From the NCBI GenBank assembly GCA_965221205.1, contig OZ244870.1, positions 1,426,001-1,490,000 of the forward strand: 64,000 bases of DNA, written 5' to 3'. Made by a program: the position numbers and the translations under genes. The notes under the pieces were generated by a model. That model searched no databases. It had not been told where the DNA came from and worked only from the letters and a program-made list of their open reading frames with translations. Shown here one piece after another: positions 28,667 to 38,700 of this stretch (the first letter of the stretch is position 1; each line of letters starts with the position of its first letter). Origin of the DNA: CBDFMG01 sp965221205 [NCBI: bacterium] (GTDB lineage: Bacteria; SM23-31).

Positions 28667-29156
28667 TAAATGAAATGAGAATAATCACTCCGGAAATTAT
28701 TATTATTCTAAATCTTTTTAGAACAATCATAATAACAAATTAAAACAATATCAAGCTCTTTATATTCTTTGAATCTGGAGATATGGTTTTTAATACTATC
28801 CGTAATTGTCCGTAATTGTCCGGAAAATCCGTATTATTGAGGAAAATAATTGTTTTCCTCAATATTTATTCCTACTATTTTGTATTCCAATCTTAAACAC
28901 TATTTTCTTACCGCCATTTTTATTTATTTCATTAACCACATTCCATTTTTATTATTGAGGTATTGCTTATGAAAATATTTATGAAATCATACTTTTCTAT
29001 CTTTGTTGTAATGTTCTTATTTCCGGGGCAGGTTTATTCTCAGAACACAGGTGAAATCAGAACCATACTCACGAATTGTAATGTGATCGATTGTACCGGA
29101 AATCCAATTATGGAAGATATGACCATCGTGATCACAGGCAATAGAATCACTGAAAT
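27131..29156. repeat. 2,026-bp direct repeat, copy 2
   Basis: Identical as read to 17139-19164, in the same orientation. It contains the 5' part of LamG copy 2, the divergent control region and the first 62 codons of amidohydrolase copy 2. Confidence 0.95.
28667..28968. promoter_or_regulatory. Divergent control region of the LamG/SSS operon and amidohydrolase, copy 2
   Basis: Identical to 18675-18976, so it has the same TTCTAAA dyad (28706-28723), 10-base tandem (28799-28823) and 12-bp inverted repeat (28835-28864). The two operons should therefore respond to the same regulator. No regulator gene lies beside either copy. Confidence 0.6.
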
Positions 29157-30306
29157 GTCGAATAGAAGGTATCGTGGTTCTGATCAGGCCAATGATGTCA
29201 GAGTACTCGATCTGGATGGAGCATATGTACTGCCAGGTTTGTGGAATAATCATACACATTTGACGGACCTCCACCCCGATATCCATAATGTTATAGGAAC
29301 GGAAGCATTGCTCCCTGCTGCTATTCGAGCCGGCAGGATGGCTATGGACGCACTTAAAAAAGGTTTTACATCACTTAGAATGGTAGCGGAGCGTGACTAT
29401 GCCGATGTCGCCTGGAAAAAAGCGTTTGATTCAGGTGTGTTTGTCGGTCCACGTATTATTCCATCAGGATATCATATTGCCTCGACACATGGAGACGCAT
29501 CAGTTTTATCATGGCCAGGTGATATTCAAGTGGACGGACCTCTTGAAATAAGAAAGATGGTGCGGCAAAATATTAGGAACGGTGCAAAAATAATAAAAAT
29601 TCAGGCAAATGTATTGAGCCGTGATGAGATTCAATCAGCTATTGAAACTGCACACAGTTTTGGAGTCCCTGTTACTGCACATGCTTCTGAAAAGGGAGCG
29701 CGGATAGCCGTGGAAGCAGGTATTGATTGTATCGAACACGGTTACGGCCTAACAGACGAAACACTACAGCTCATGGCAGAAAAAGGCACCTTTTATGATC
29801 CAACTATTGTATGTAATTTGAGTGCTGAATTCATAGCTGAGCGCGAGCATAAAATTGCTGAACTGGGCTTTAAAGAAGATCAAGCGATGATCGATGGCAG
29901 GATAAAAGTAGCTTATGCGGACGAACGATCACCGGAAGCTGCCATGCTTCAGCGGGAAATACTATTGAAAGCTGTTGAGGCTGGAGTGAAAGTCATCACT
30001 GGCGGAGATTCGAATCCGGTTGGGGAACAGGGATTGCTTGAGATTGAACAGCAAGTGTTTTCAGGACTTTCCGAGATGCAGGTATTAATAAATGCGACTA
30101 AAAATTCTGCGGAAATGATTGGAATGCTCGATGATCTGGGCACTATCGAAGAAGGAAAACTAGCCGATCTGATTGTCGTTGAGGACAATCCCCTTGATAA
30201 TATATCGAATCTCAGAAAACTTAAGATGGTAATAAAAGATGGAAAATTTGTTAATCTCACAAAAAATGAAGGGCAGAAAAGCCTTTGGGAGCTTTACTTC
30301 AAATGA
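28969..30306 (+). CDS. Secreted amidohydrolase, imidazolonepropionase-like, copy 2
   Basis: 445 residues, with the same signal peptide and first 62 residues as the copy at 18977. Unlike that copy it keeps the full set of landmarks: NHTHLTDL (about 92-99), KIIKIQ with the Lys (about 207), VTAHAS (His about 236), IEHG (about 255) and ITGGDSNP with Asp (about 344). It is likely an active exported metal-dependent amidohydrolase; the substrate is unknown. The next gene on this strand is an Fe-ADH 155 bases downstream. ATG 28969 is preferred for the GAGG site 8 bases upstream. Confidence 0.9.
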   Translation: MKIFMKSYFSIFVVMFLFPGQVYSQNTGEIRTILTNCNVIDCTGNPIMEDMTIVITGNRITEMSNRRYRGSDQANDVRVLDLDGAYVLPGLWNNHTHLTDLHPDIHNVIGTEALLPAAIRAGRMAMDALKKGFTSLRMVAERDYADVAWKKAFDSGVFVGPRIIPSGYHIASTHGDASVLSWPGDIQVDGPLEIRKMVRQNIRNGAKIIKIQANVLSRDEIQSAIETAHSFGVPVTAHASEKGARIAVEAGIDCIEHGYGLTDETLQLMAEKGTFYDPTIVCNLSAEFIAEREHKIAELGFKEDQAMIDGRIKVAYADERSPEAAMLQREILLKAVEAGVKVITGGDSNPVGEQGLLEIEQQVFSGLSEMQVLINATKNSAEMIGMLDDLGTIEEGKLADLIVVEDNPLDNISNLRKLKMVIKDGKFVNLTKNEGQKSLWELYFK

Positions 30307-30461
30307 TTTTTATCTAAATTGATTGTCTGATATATACATCAGTTTTATACAAAATTGTGGTCAAGAAAAATTGTGAGATATTAGTCAATAAATGTTGAAA
30401 TAAAACTAAAAAATATATTAAACTAACATTATTATTAATTTACAATTTAAACAGAGGTATT

Positions 30462-31619
30462 ATGACAATAAATATTGATTTGCCTCATCCGAGAGAATTG
30501 ATATGTTATCCGGGAAGCATAAAGATGTTACCGGATAAAATTGGCGGAACAAACAAAAAAGTATTTATAATGGGAAGATTAAATAAGTTGAAAATGCCGG
30601 GTGTGTATGATTCAATCATGTCAAGTCTTGAAGATAAAAAACACAAAGTCACCATTTTCGATAAAATAAATTATGAGCCGACAATACAGGATATTGATGA
30701 AGCTGTAGATATATGCCGTGATGAACAATGCGACGTAATTGTATCTATTGGAGGTGGAAGTAGCATTGATGCGGCAAAAGCTGTTTCAATATTAATAAAA
30801 AATCCTGGTTCAGTTCGTGAATACCAGATGGATGATAAACCTATCACCAAACCGGGGTTACAACTGATCGCCGTCCCGACGACTGCGGGAACCGGTGCAG
30901 AAAGTAATTGGGTTTCGGTGGTTACGAATAAAGAAGAGAACATCAAAAAGAGCATAAAACATTCTTATCTTGTTCCGGATGTTGCGCTTCTTGATCCGGA
31001 ATTGATGGTTTCACTATCTCCCGAATTTACTGCTCTTACAGGAATAGACGCTTTCTCACATGCCCTGGAAAATATTGTTTCAACGAATTCTAACCATTAT
31101 ACACGAGCACTCGATATTAAAGCTATTGAATTAATAGGTAAAAATATAGTTCGTGCTTACAGGAATGGTACTGATATTGAGGCGCGATATAATATGGCCA
31201 TTGCAAGCTGCATGGCAGGTGTTGCTATTCAGACCGGTGTAGGAAGTGCTCATATGCTTTCACAGCCACTTGGTATGGTTTTGGGATTGAGACACAGCGA
31301 AACAATTGCCGCAGTTTTAGCGGCAACTATTGAAAGTAATCTTGAATATGCGAAAGATACGTATTGTCAGGTCGCATCGGTACTTATTCCACAAGCAAAT
31401 GGAAAATCTAGCAATAAAGTAGCGGCGTCGACGGCAACATTTTTTAGAGATATGCTTGAAAAACTCGATGTAAGAATAAAGCTTTCGGACAGAGGATTGA
31501 CAGAGAGTCAATTTCAGGAAGTTTTAGATAATGTCAAAATGTCAACTGCAGGCATCAAAACAAATCCGAGACCAATTGATGACGATGTTTTAATAGAGAT
31601 AATGAATAAGTCAATGTGA
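30462..31619 (+). CDS. Iron-containing alcohol dehydrogenase, second paralogue
   Basis: 385 residues. IGGGSSIDAAKAVSIL (about 98-113), PTTAGTGAESNWVSVVTN (about 139-156), GIDAFSHALENIVS (about 196-209) and a C-terminal HMLSQPLGMVLGLRHSE (about 266-282) give the nucleotide motif and metal-binding His pattern. It differs widely from the Fe-ADH at 22493-23659, so the two are not recent duplicates. An AGAGG site precedes ATG 30462. It may reduce an aldehyde produced by sugar breakdown. Confidence 0.9.
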   Translation: MTINIDLPHPRELICYPGSIKMLPDKIGGTNKKVFIMGRLNKLKMPGVYDSIMSSLEDKKHKVTIFDKINYEPTIQDIDEAVDICRDEQCDVIVSIGGGSSIDAAKAVSILIKNPGSVREYQMDDKPITKPGLQLIAVPTTAGTGAESNWVSVVTNKEENIKKSIKHSYLVPDVALLDPELMVSLSPEFTALTGIDAFSHALENIVSTNSNHYTRALDIKAIELIGKNIVRAYRNGTDIEARYNMAIASCMAGVAIQTGVGSAHMLSQPLGMVLGLRHSETIAAVLAATIESNLEYAKDTYCQVASVLIPQANGKSSNKVAASTATFFRDMLEKLDVRIKLSDRGLTESQFQEVLDNVKMSTAGIKTNPRPIDDDVLIEIMNKSM

Positions 31620-31641
31620 TTCACTCATTGACTTATTCATT
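31601..31641. terminator. Bidirectional terminator hairpin inside two convergent gene ends
   Basis: AATGAATAAGTCAATG (31601-31616) and its exact complement (31626-31641) form a 16-bp perfect stem with a 9-base loop. The left arm encodes the last residues of the Fe-ADH (stop TGA 31617-31619) and the right arm covers the end and stop (31633-31635) of the minus-strand M20 gene. A short T run follows on the plus side. It can serve both genes. Confidence 0.7.
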
Positions 31642-33087
31642 ATTTTCCACCGGCAAGCGAGGTTTCTGGTCCTGCGGAATGGCGCTCTTATATGCGAATC
31701 CTTCTGTTTTCTCTTTGAATTCCTCCTGTGCGCGTTCGATGATAGAATGGTCAAGGAGCGTTTCAATGCCGGCTGCGGCAATAGTTTTTGCGGCGGTCCT
31801 CATTACTTTGTGACCAAAAGACGAACCGGAGCATGTCACAAACGCCCAATGGTGTCCGGGCGTTTCCAGTGGATGGCCGGCCAGGTTTAACGAAGCGGTT
31901 GGGACAATCCAGCTTACATCCGCTACGTCGGTCGAAAGTGCACTTATGAAGCCTTCTGGCTCTTCCAGAGGATTGATTTCCGCGTGCATGCCGAGTTCTT
32001 CCGCTTCAAGGTTTTTCTGAATCTGACGTGCAAACATCTGTTCCTCTTCGCTGAATGGCGGTACACCGACAAATTTTAGATTCCGTTGTAAAACTCGTGC
32101 GACTTCGCGGTTCACTAACATGTTGTACACTCCAGTGGTAAGATAATTTTCATGCTCCGTATTGCTCATCTTTGCGGCACCTTCCGCAATATCGAGTACA
32201 CGCGAATACACTTCTTCAACTTCCTGTCGGTCTTTACCGCGGACATAATACCAGACCTTCGCATGGTCAGGAACGATATTCGGTGCCAACCCGGCGTCGG
32301 GTATCACATAATGGATGCGGACGGTCGGTCTTACATGTTCACGCAAGAAATTGACGCCGACGTTCATGAGTTCAACCGCATCGAGTGCACTCCTGCCTGC
32401 CCAAGGATCTCCGGCAGCATGCGCAGTTTTTCCGTAAAACGTAACTTCAAAATTGTTGAGAGCATTGGTCGTAAAGAGGGGCACCTCGTTTTTCGTTTCA
32501 GGATGCCAGTCAAAACAGATGTCGAGGTCATCGAATACCCCCGCTTTGGCCATATATACTTTTCCTACTAAAACTTCTTCGGCCGGGCAGCCGTAAAACC
32601 TCACGGTACCCTGAAGATTATGCGTCTCCATGACTTGTTTCATGGCAATCGCAGCCGCCATGCTCGCAACGCTGAATAAATTGTGACCACAGCCATGACC
32701 CGGTTTTCCTATTTCAAGTGGGTCCTTATGCGGTGTAAAAGCCCTCTGCGAAAGCCCCGGAAGGGCGTCATATTCTCCTAAAATGCCGATTACCGGTTTT
32801 CCCGAACCGTACGATGCCACAAATGCAGTCGGCATGTCTGCAACACTGCGTTCTATTTTAAAACCGTGTCGCTCAATCATGTCGGTAAGATATTCGGAAG
32901 ACTTGTATTCGAGCAGGGCAATTTCGGCAAATTCCCATATCTTTTGTGCAGCTTCATTAAGATCTTCTTTGTTGTCTTCGATCCACGCGAGGGCTTCTTT
33001 TTTGTAAATATCCATCCGCTCTTGAGCAGTTGCCCTCCCGAACAGGGCAAGAATAGAGACCATGATTATGATTTTCGTCATACGCAT
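31633..33087 (-). CDS. Secreted M20 family amidohydrolase (AbgB-like)
   Basis: 484 residues from ATG 33087, which has GGAGG 7 bases upstream; longer reading from 33117 would translate the ribosome site. Signal peptide IIIMVSILALFGRATAQ. M20 signatures are GILGEYDALPGLSQ (about 100-113), GHGCGHNLF (about 130, metal His), CPAEEVLVGK (catalytic and ligand Glu, about 165) and the dimerisation-domain FYGKTAHAAG. Closest in style to p-aminobenzoyl-glutamate hydrolase subunit B and related peptidases. It would cleave amide-linked amino acids outside the cytoplasm. Its stop lies in the shared terminator stem. Confidence 0.9.
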   Translation of the reverse strand: MRMTKIIIMVSILALFGRATAQERMDIYKKEALAWIEDNKEDLNEAAQKIWEFAEIALLEYKSSEYLTDMIERHGFKIERSVADMPTAFVASYGSGKPVIGILGEYDALPGLSQRAFTPHKDPLEIGKPGHGCGHNLFSVASMAAAIAMKQVMETHNLQGTVRFYGCPAEEVLVGKVYMAKAGVFDDLDICFDWHPETKNEVPLFTTNALNNFEVTFYGKTAHAAGDPWAGRSALDAVELMNVGVNFLREHVRPTVRIHYVIPDAGLAPNIVPDHAKVWYYVRGKDRQEVEEVYSRVLDIAEGAAKMSNTEHENYLTTGVYNMLVNREVARVLQRNLKFVGVPPFSEEEQMFARQIQKNLEAEELGMHAEINPLEEPEGFISALSTDVADVSWIVPTASLNLAGHPLETPGHHWAFVTCSGSSFGHKVMRTAAKTIAAAGIETLLDHSIIERAQEEFKEKTEGFAYKSAIPQDQKPRLPVENNE

Positions 33088-33611
33088 GATAATCCTCCAG
33101 AAAAAATGTTGAATCATTATACCGACATTACCAATATCAATTTTCTGTAAGAGTTTGACATGGATTTTTTAAATTTATGATAGAATACTAACATATAATT
33201 CTGTCATTTGCAAAAGGAAAATGACTATTAAAAATCAACATATCATCGTTTCTTACATTTCAAGTATTCTATTCTGTATGTGTTCAAAATATTTGAGACA
33301 GATTTATGCTTATTATTAAAGACTTGCAAGTCGTATAGCCTGATGAACAGAAAACACTTGTAAATTCACAAAGCATACCTTATTATTTATAGCCCTTTTT
33401 ACCGAAAATGGCCTGGGATATCTTGACAGGCCCTTCAAAACAACGTCCGGCACATTATAAAGTAATTCTTATAGTGAAATATTACACATAACGTATTGAA
33501 TAGTATAGATTAAATCATCTTAATTGAGCGTGGATAATTAACTGTATGTTTTGAAGCATGTGAGGAATTAACATGGTTGATCTTACCTTTTAAATAAAAG
33601 GAGAGGAAATT
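33088..33611. other. Intergenic region between divergent M20 and M24 genes
   Basis: No gene recognised. A 34-base segment at 33331-33364 resembles 35037-35070 (27 of 34 matching), downstream of the following M24 gene, which may reflect an old segmental duplication. AAAGGAGAGG at 33597-33606 is the ribosome site of the next gene. Confidence 0.45.
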
Positions 33612-35020
33612 ATGATGTTTCGAGTTCTGGTATTATCAATTTCTGTAATGTTCACCGTACCAGTTGCCAATGCACAACCTGGTGTACATACGGCAAAACC
33701 GGTTCTGAAGTTCTCCGGCTGATACGGAATGAAAAACTTGATCTTATCCTTCCGGGTGTCATGCGTGACAATAATGTGGACATGTGGATTCACGTCACAC
33801 GTAATGGAGATCCTGATCCATTGACTGAGAATTTCGGATCGACGTCGGGATATCTGATTTTTACCGACTTGGGTGACAGGATCGAGCGGGCTGTGTTTGG
33901 TACGGCAGGAGCTGTTGAAAAAATTGACGTACGAGGTTCTCGTAACATCGTACGTGCTATCTCAGGGTATGATTTTCGAACGCAAGACTTCTCAGTTTAT
34001 GATGAATTGAGAGATTTTGTTGCCGAACGCGATCCGCAGACTATCGCGGTCAATACATCCGATTGGCTCGCTATTGCGGACGGAATTTCACATTCTCAAT
34101 ATGTAAAACTGGAAAAAATATTAGGGCAAAAATACTCTGCACGAATTGTTTCAGCAGAGAGTGTGGTCACCGATTTCAGAGTAAGAAGGACACTGAGGGA
34201 AGTGGCTCTTATGACCAATGCACTTGAAACACATCGTCAGATTCTAGAACGTGCTTTATCGAGTGAGGTTATTACACCGGGTGTAACAACATTAGAAGAT
34301 GTTGGCTGGTGGGTAAAGGAGCAATTTTTTATGCGGGGTTTAACAAGTGGATTCAGTTCCAGGGTTGGCAGTCCAGGAGTTCTCTATTCTGCAGTTTCCG
34401 ATCAATCAGAGACCGATTCACCTCAATATGTCTTACAACGCGGTGATTTTCTTTCGTTTGATACTGGTGTACGATATCTTGACTACTTTTCAACAGATTA
34501 CAAACGTAATGCCTATATTATGATGGAAGGGGAAAAAAGTGTTCCTAAGAGTTTGCAGCATGCTTTTGATCGTGCAATAGCAGCTCGCGATATTATTCGG
34601 AAACAAATAAAAATCGGCAGAACATCGGGGGAAACTTTGAGAGCAATAATCTTAGCCCTTGAAAAAGCAGACTATATTTATATATCTACTAATGATATGG
34701 GATTAGAGGATTACCAGTTGACACAAAAAACACTCGCAAATACTAATAAATCAGGGGCAGCTGTCGATCTTCATAGCCAAGGTCATCATGGCGGCAGCCT
34801 GGTGACGGTCGGACCCTCAATGGGACCTTTTCGGTCAGACCGTGATCATTTGATGATTCAAGAGAATCATATTTTTTCCTTAGAATATCTTGTAAGTACG
34901 AACCTTCCTGAAAGACCCGGTTTTCCGATTATCATTAATATAGAAGGTAATCACATTGTATCCAGCCGGGGAGTTGAATTTCTTCATCCGCCAAATGAAA
35001 AAATTTTACTGATCCATTGA
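33612..35020 (+). pseudogene. M24 family (Xaa-Pro aminopeptidase-like) gene with a single frameshift near its start
   Basis: A strong ribosome site precedes ATG 33612/33615 and an apparent signal peptide (VLVLSISVMFTVPVANAQ). That frame ends at a TGA near 33720, while the neighbouring frame continues GKTGSEVLRLIRNEKLDLIL into the long reading to 35020. One missing base near 33693 explains both. The body has M24 features: DTGVRYLDYFSTD (metal Asp pair), HSQGHHGG, SLEY and NIEGNHIVSSRG (Glu ligands). About 469 residues if restored. It may be a real null allele or a sequence error; an internal ATG 33761 could only give a protein without a signal peptide. Confidence 0.8.
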
Positions 35021-35777
35021 TCGGGTTAATTGTAAATCGTGCAGCCTTGTGAGCAGAGAATACTTGTAAAGGATAAATGTTTCTATAAAGTTTCTACTAC
35101 AGACATCCGAATTATTCTGCGGGTTTCACATTTAATGAGCATCTTATATCAACACATTTCCAAGTAATCTCTTACAGAAGTTTGTAATAATTAATACCAG
35201 TATCAATAAGTTACTATGCGGAGGAAATAGATGATACGTTCACTATATCTATTAAGCTGTATAATGTTGATTGTATCGAATGCCGACATTTATGCTCAAA
35301 CTGAACAACAATACGATTTACAGGTAACAATAGGGATAGTAATAGACGGCCTCTGGGAAAGAAATGACCAGATTCTCAACATGTTCCTGAAAGAAATGTC
35401 CGGCTCATGAGGAATTCGATCAGCTTAAATATAGAACGTGTATACCGTCTGCTCTTCATCTGTCGGGCGCATCAAATGCGAATATAACGCTATCTCGAGC
35501 TGGTCCGTAGCCCAAAAAATTCAGAAGATTTCTTAAATAGACGTGATCAGTTTGCTCAGGCCTGTGAACGTTAAAATTTTAGAATTCAAAACAACATTGT
35601 GAAGCCGGAGGAAATGAGGAAATAATGTCAAGGTTGCCTACCACATATAGTATAAAAATTGCTATAATTCAGACAATTATATATATTATGCTGCTCATTC
35701 ACGACACATAGTGTTTGGCGAGCACATTTCAGTATGAGGAAACAGCATAAGCATTCAAGTGTAATCAATATTGTACA
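35021..35777. other. Stretch of decayed sequence between M24 and helicase genes
   Basis: Holds a short TolC-like start fragment (35231-35409, separate entry) and further coding-like scraps. Around 35500-35573 one frame reads SPKNSEDFLNRRDQFAQACE before a stop. A good ribosome-like site (GGAGG at about 35607) has no gene after it. No intact gene is seen. Confidence 0.45.
35231..35409 (+). pseudogene. Truncated N-terminus of an exported TolC-family-like protein
   Basis: GGAGG precedes ATG 35231, and the 59-codon reading has a signal peptide (LLSCIMLIVSNADIYAQ) and then QVTIGIVIDGLWERNDQIL, which resembles the opening I associate with an N-terminal extension of some TolC-family proteins (IGVVVDGPWERNDEIL type). 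It then stops at TGA. No downstream TolC domain is visible. Likely a remnant rather than a functional small protein; the family link is tentative. Confidence 0.4.
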
Positions 35778-38700
35778 TTGCAGAGCAGAATGAATTATAA
35801 ATATATTGAAGAGATCAATCATCTGGAAAGATTGATTGTAAAAAAATCTTTTAAAGCGTCTAAAACATATTTAGAGCAATTAGACACGACAATCAAGGGC
35901 TATGTGTTTGTAGAATATTTGGCGCTGTTATATAGAGGTAATGGGTGGTTAGCTGCAATACAGGAAGGCAAAGGCGATGCGGGAGGAGATTTATTATTGT
36001 TCCATCCGGAAGCACCGGATACCGTTGCCTTTGTAGTGCAAGCAAAGAATTGGATGCATCCTTTGACGTATGACGACACAAAAATTGAACTGCTCAAATT
36101 TGAAGAACAGGGGAAGAACAAATACACCTGTTCATTGTATAAGCTGGTTGCTGTTAATGGTTTCGTGAAAGGAGCGCGTGCCTTATCCAGATTTAATCTT
36201 CAGTTGTCTTCCTGGCACTCCATTGAGCAAGACTTACTACGCAGTTACAATAAAGATGGTCATACTGAGCCCCGATTGGAATTGTATCCACATAATGAGC
36301 GCAGCTATAAAAATGTGGTAAAATTATTTAAAAAGAACCGGAAAGTGTGCCTTATCCAGGCAACGGGCACGGGTAAAAGTTATGTCATTGCACAACTCAT
36401 TGCGGATACTATGAAAACACAATCAATCATTGTTGCCCCGTCACATTATATCTTAAATCAATTGAGGGGAAAATTTCGATCTGTTTTATCGAAGTGCACA
36501 TTAATGACATATGCGAAAGTATCACGGTATTCATCACAAGCATTCCATGACAAACAGTATGATCTTATCGTGTTGGACGAATTCCATCGTCCAGGCTCAA
36601 AAGTGTAGGGTAAAGGAGTTGAGAGATTACTGAAAATAAACAAAAATTCAAAGGTGTTTGGAACAAGCGCGACACCGATTAGATATCTTGATCACAGCAG
36701 AGACATGTCATCAGAGTTATTTGAGGGTAACATAGCTGAGCATATAAGTCTCATTACTGCTATTGTGCGAGGCATAGTAAAAGCGCCCGTTTATGTTTCA
36801 GCGCTCTAGACACTGGATGAAGAGTATACCACTCTAAAACAAAAAATTTCTGAGAACAATCTGGATAGCGCTGATAAAGAAGAAAAACTTGAAGCAATTA
36901 AGAATGCTGCTATTAATTGGGAAAACACGAAAGGAATTCCCCATATACTCACAAAGTACCTTAAAAGCAATGTTCATAAACTCATAGTATTCTGCCGGGA
37001 TACAAATCATTTAAATGAAATGGAACTTGAAGTTCAAAAATGGTTTTTAAGGGCATTTCGGGATAGGAAAAGGAGAACGTATCGTGTCTTGAGTTCAGAC
37101 AATGAAAATGACACATGTATCCATTTACTGTTCTGTATTGATATGTTAAATGAGGGGCTGCATGTTCCGGATGCGGCAGGAGTGATCCTTGTAAGACCGA
37201 CTGAATCTCCAAGAGTGTTTTATCAGCAGATAGGACGCTGCATTCAGGCTGGCAGCGGAAACACACCCATTATATTTGACTTTGTTAATAATTTCCGAAA
37301 TATTTCTGCAAATAATTTTATTGAGGATATAAAGACAGAAGTTGACGAAGAAAACGAGATTAGAAAAACCATGATTTACCTGCAAGAGTTTGTGACGTAC
37401 ACATCTACGATGAAACCAAAGAAATCATTGAGCTTTTTGAAACAATTGAAGTAACACTGCAATCATGGAGAGTGAATTATAATCATTTACAGGAATACCG
37501 GAAAACATATCCCGACACATGGCCGGCTCTGAGAGAAGAATATCCCGTTGGTAATAACCTGGGTTCGTGGTGTTCTCACCAACGAACAGCTTATACTCAG
37601 CAGAAATTATCTCATGAGCGAATACAACTCCTTGAAGACATAGGGTTTATGTGGGATCTATTTGAATCAGCATGGCAGAAGCAGTATAACTATCTGCAAG
37701 AATACCGGAAAATATATCCCGACACGTGGCCTCAAGCCAGTGAAGAATATCCCGTTGATAATATAACCTGGGTTCGTGGTGTAGCGAACAACGTAAAGCT
37801 TATACTAAGCAGGAATTGTCTCCTGATCGAATACAACTCCTTGAAGCTCTGGGATTTATGTGGGATCCGCTGGAAGCTGCATGGCAGAAACAATATCACT
37901 ACGTGAAAGAATACCGGAAAATACATCCCGACACGTGGCCTCAAGCCAGTGAAGAATATCCCGTTGATAATAACATGGGTTCGTGGTGTAATACACAACG
38001 TGTAAAATACACTAAGCAGGAATTATCTCCTGAGCGGATACACCTGCTTGGAGAAATAGGATTTATGTGGGATCCATTTGAATCAGCATGGCAGGAACAG
38101 TATAACTACGTACAAGAATACCGGACAATACATCCCGACACGTGGCCGGCTCAGAAAGAAGAATATCCTGTTGATAATAACCTGGGTTCGTGGTGTAGCG
38201 AACAACGTAAAGCTTATACTAAGCAGGAATTGTCTCCTGATCGAATACAACTCCTTGAAGCTCTGGGATTTATGTGGGATCCGCTGGAAACTGCATGGCA
38301 GGAACAATATAACTACCTGCAAGAATACCGGAAAACATATCCTGACAGACGGCCTCAAGCCAGTGAAGAATATCCGATTGGTAATAACCTGGGAAAATGG
38401 TGTTCTCACCAACGAGCCGCTTATACGAGGCATGAATTATCTCATGAGCGGATACAACTGTTTGAAGCCATAGGATTTATGTGGGACCCGCTGGAATCAG
38501 CATGGCAGAAGCAGTATAACTATCTGCAAGAATACCGGAAAACATATCCTGACAGATGGCCGGCTAAGAAAGAAGAATATCCTGTTGGTAATAACTTGGG
38601 AAAATGGTGTTCTCACCAACGAGCCGCTTATACGAGGCATGAATTATCTCATGAGCGGATACAACTGTTTGAAGCCATAGGATTTATGTGGGACCCGCTG

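Noticed and set aside
17139-29156. 2-kb direct repeats as an insertion sequence or composite transposon
   Set aside because: No transposase, no terminal inverted repeats or target duplication; edges lie within paralogous genes.
36606-36809. TAG reassigned as a sense codon in the helicase gene
   Set aside because: TAG ends intact genes such as gnd (7496-7498), and the helicase gene also has frameshifts.
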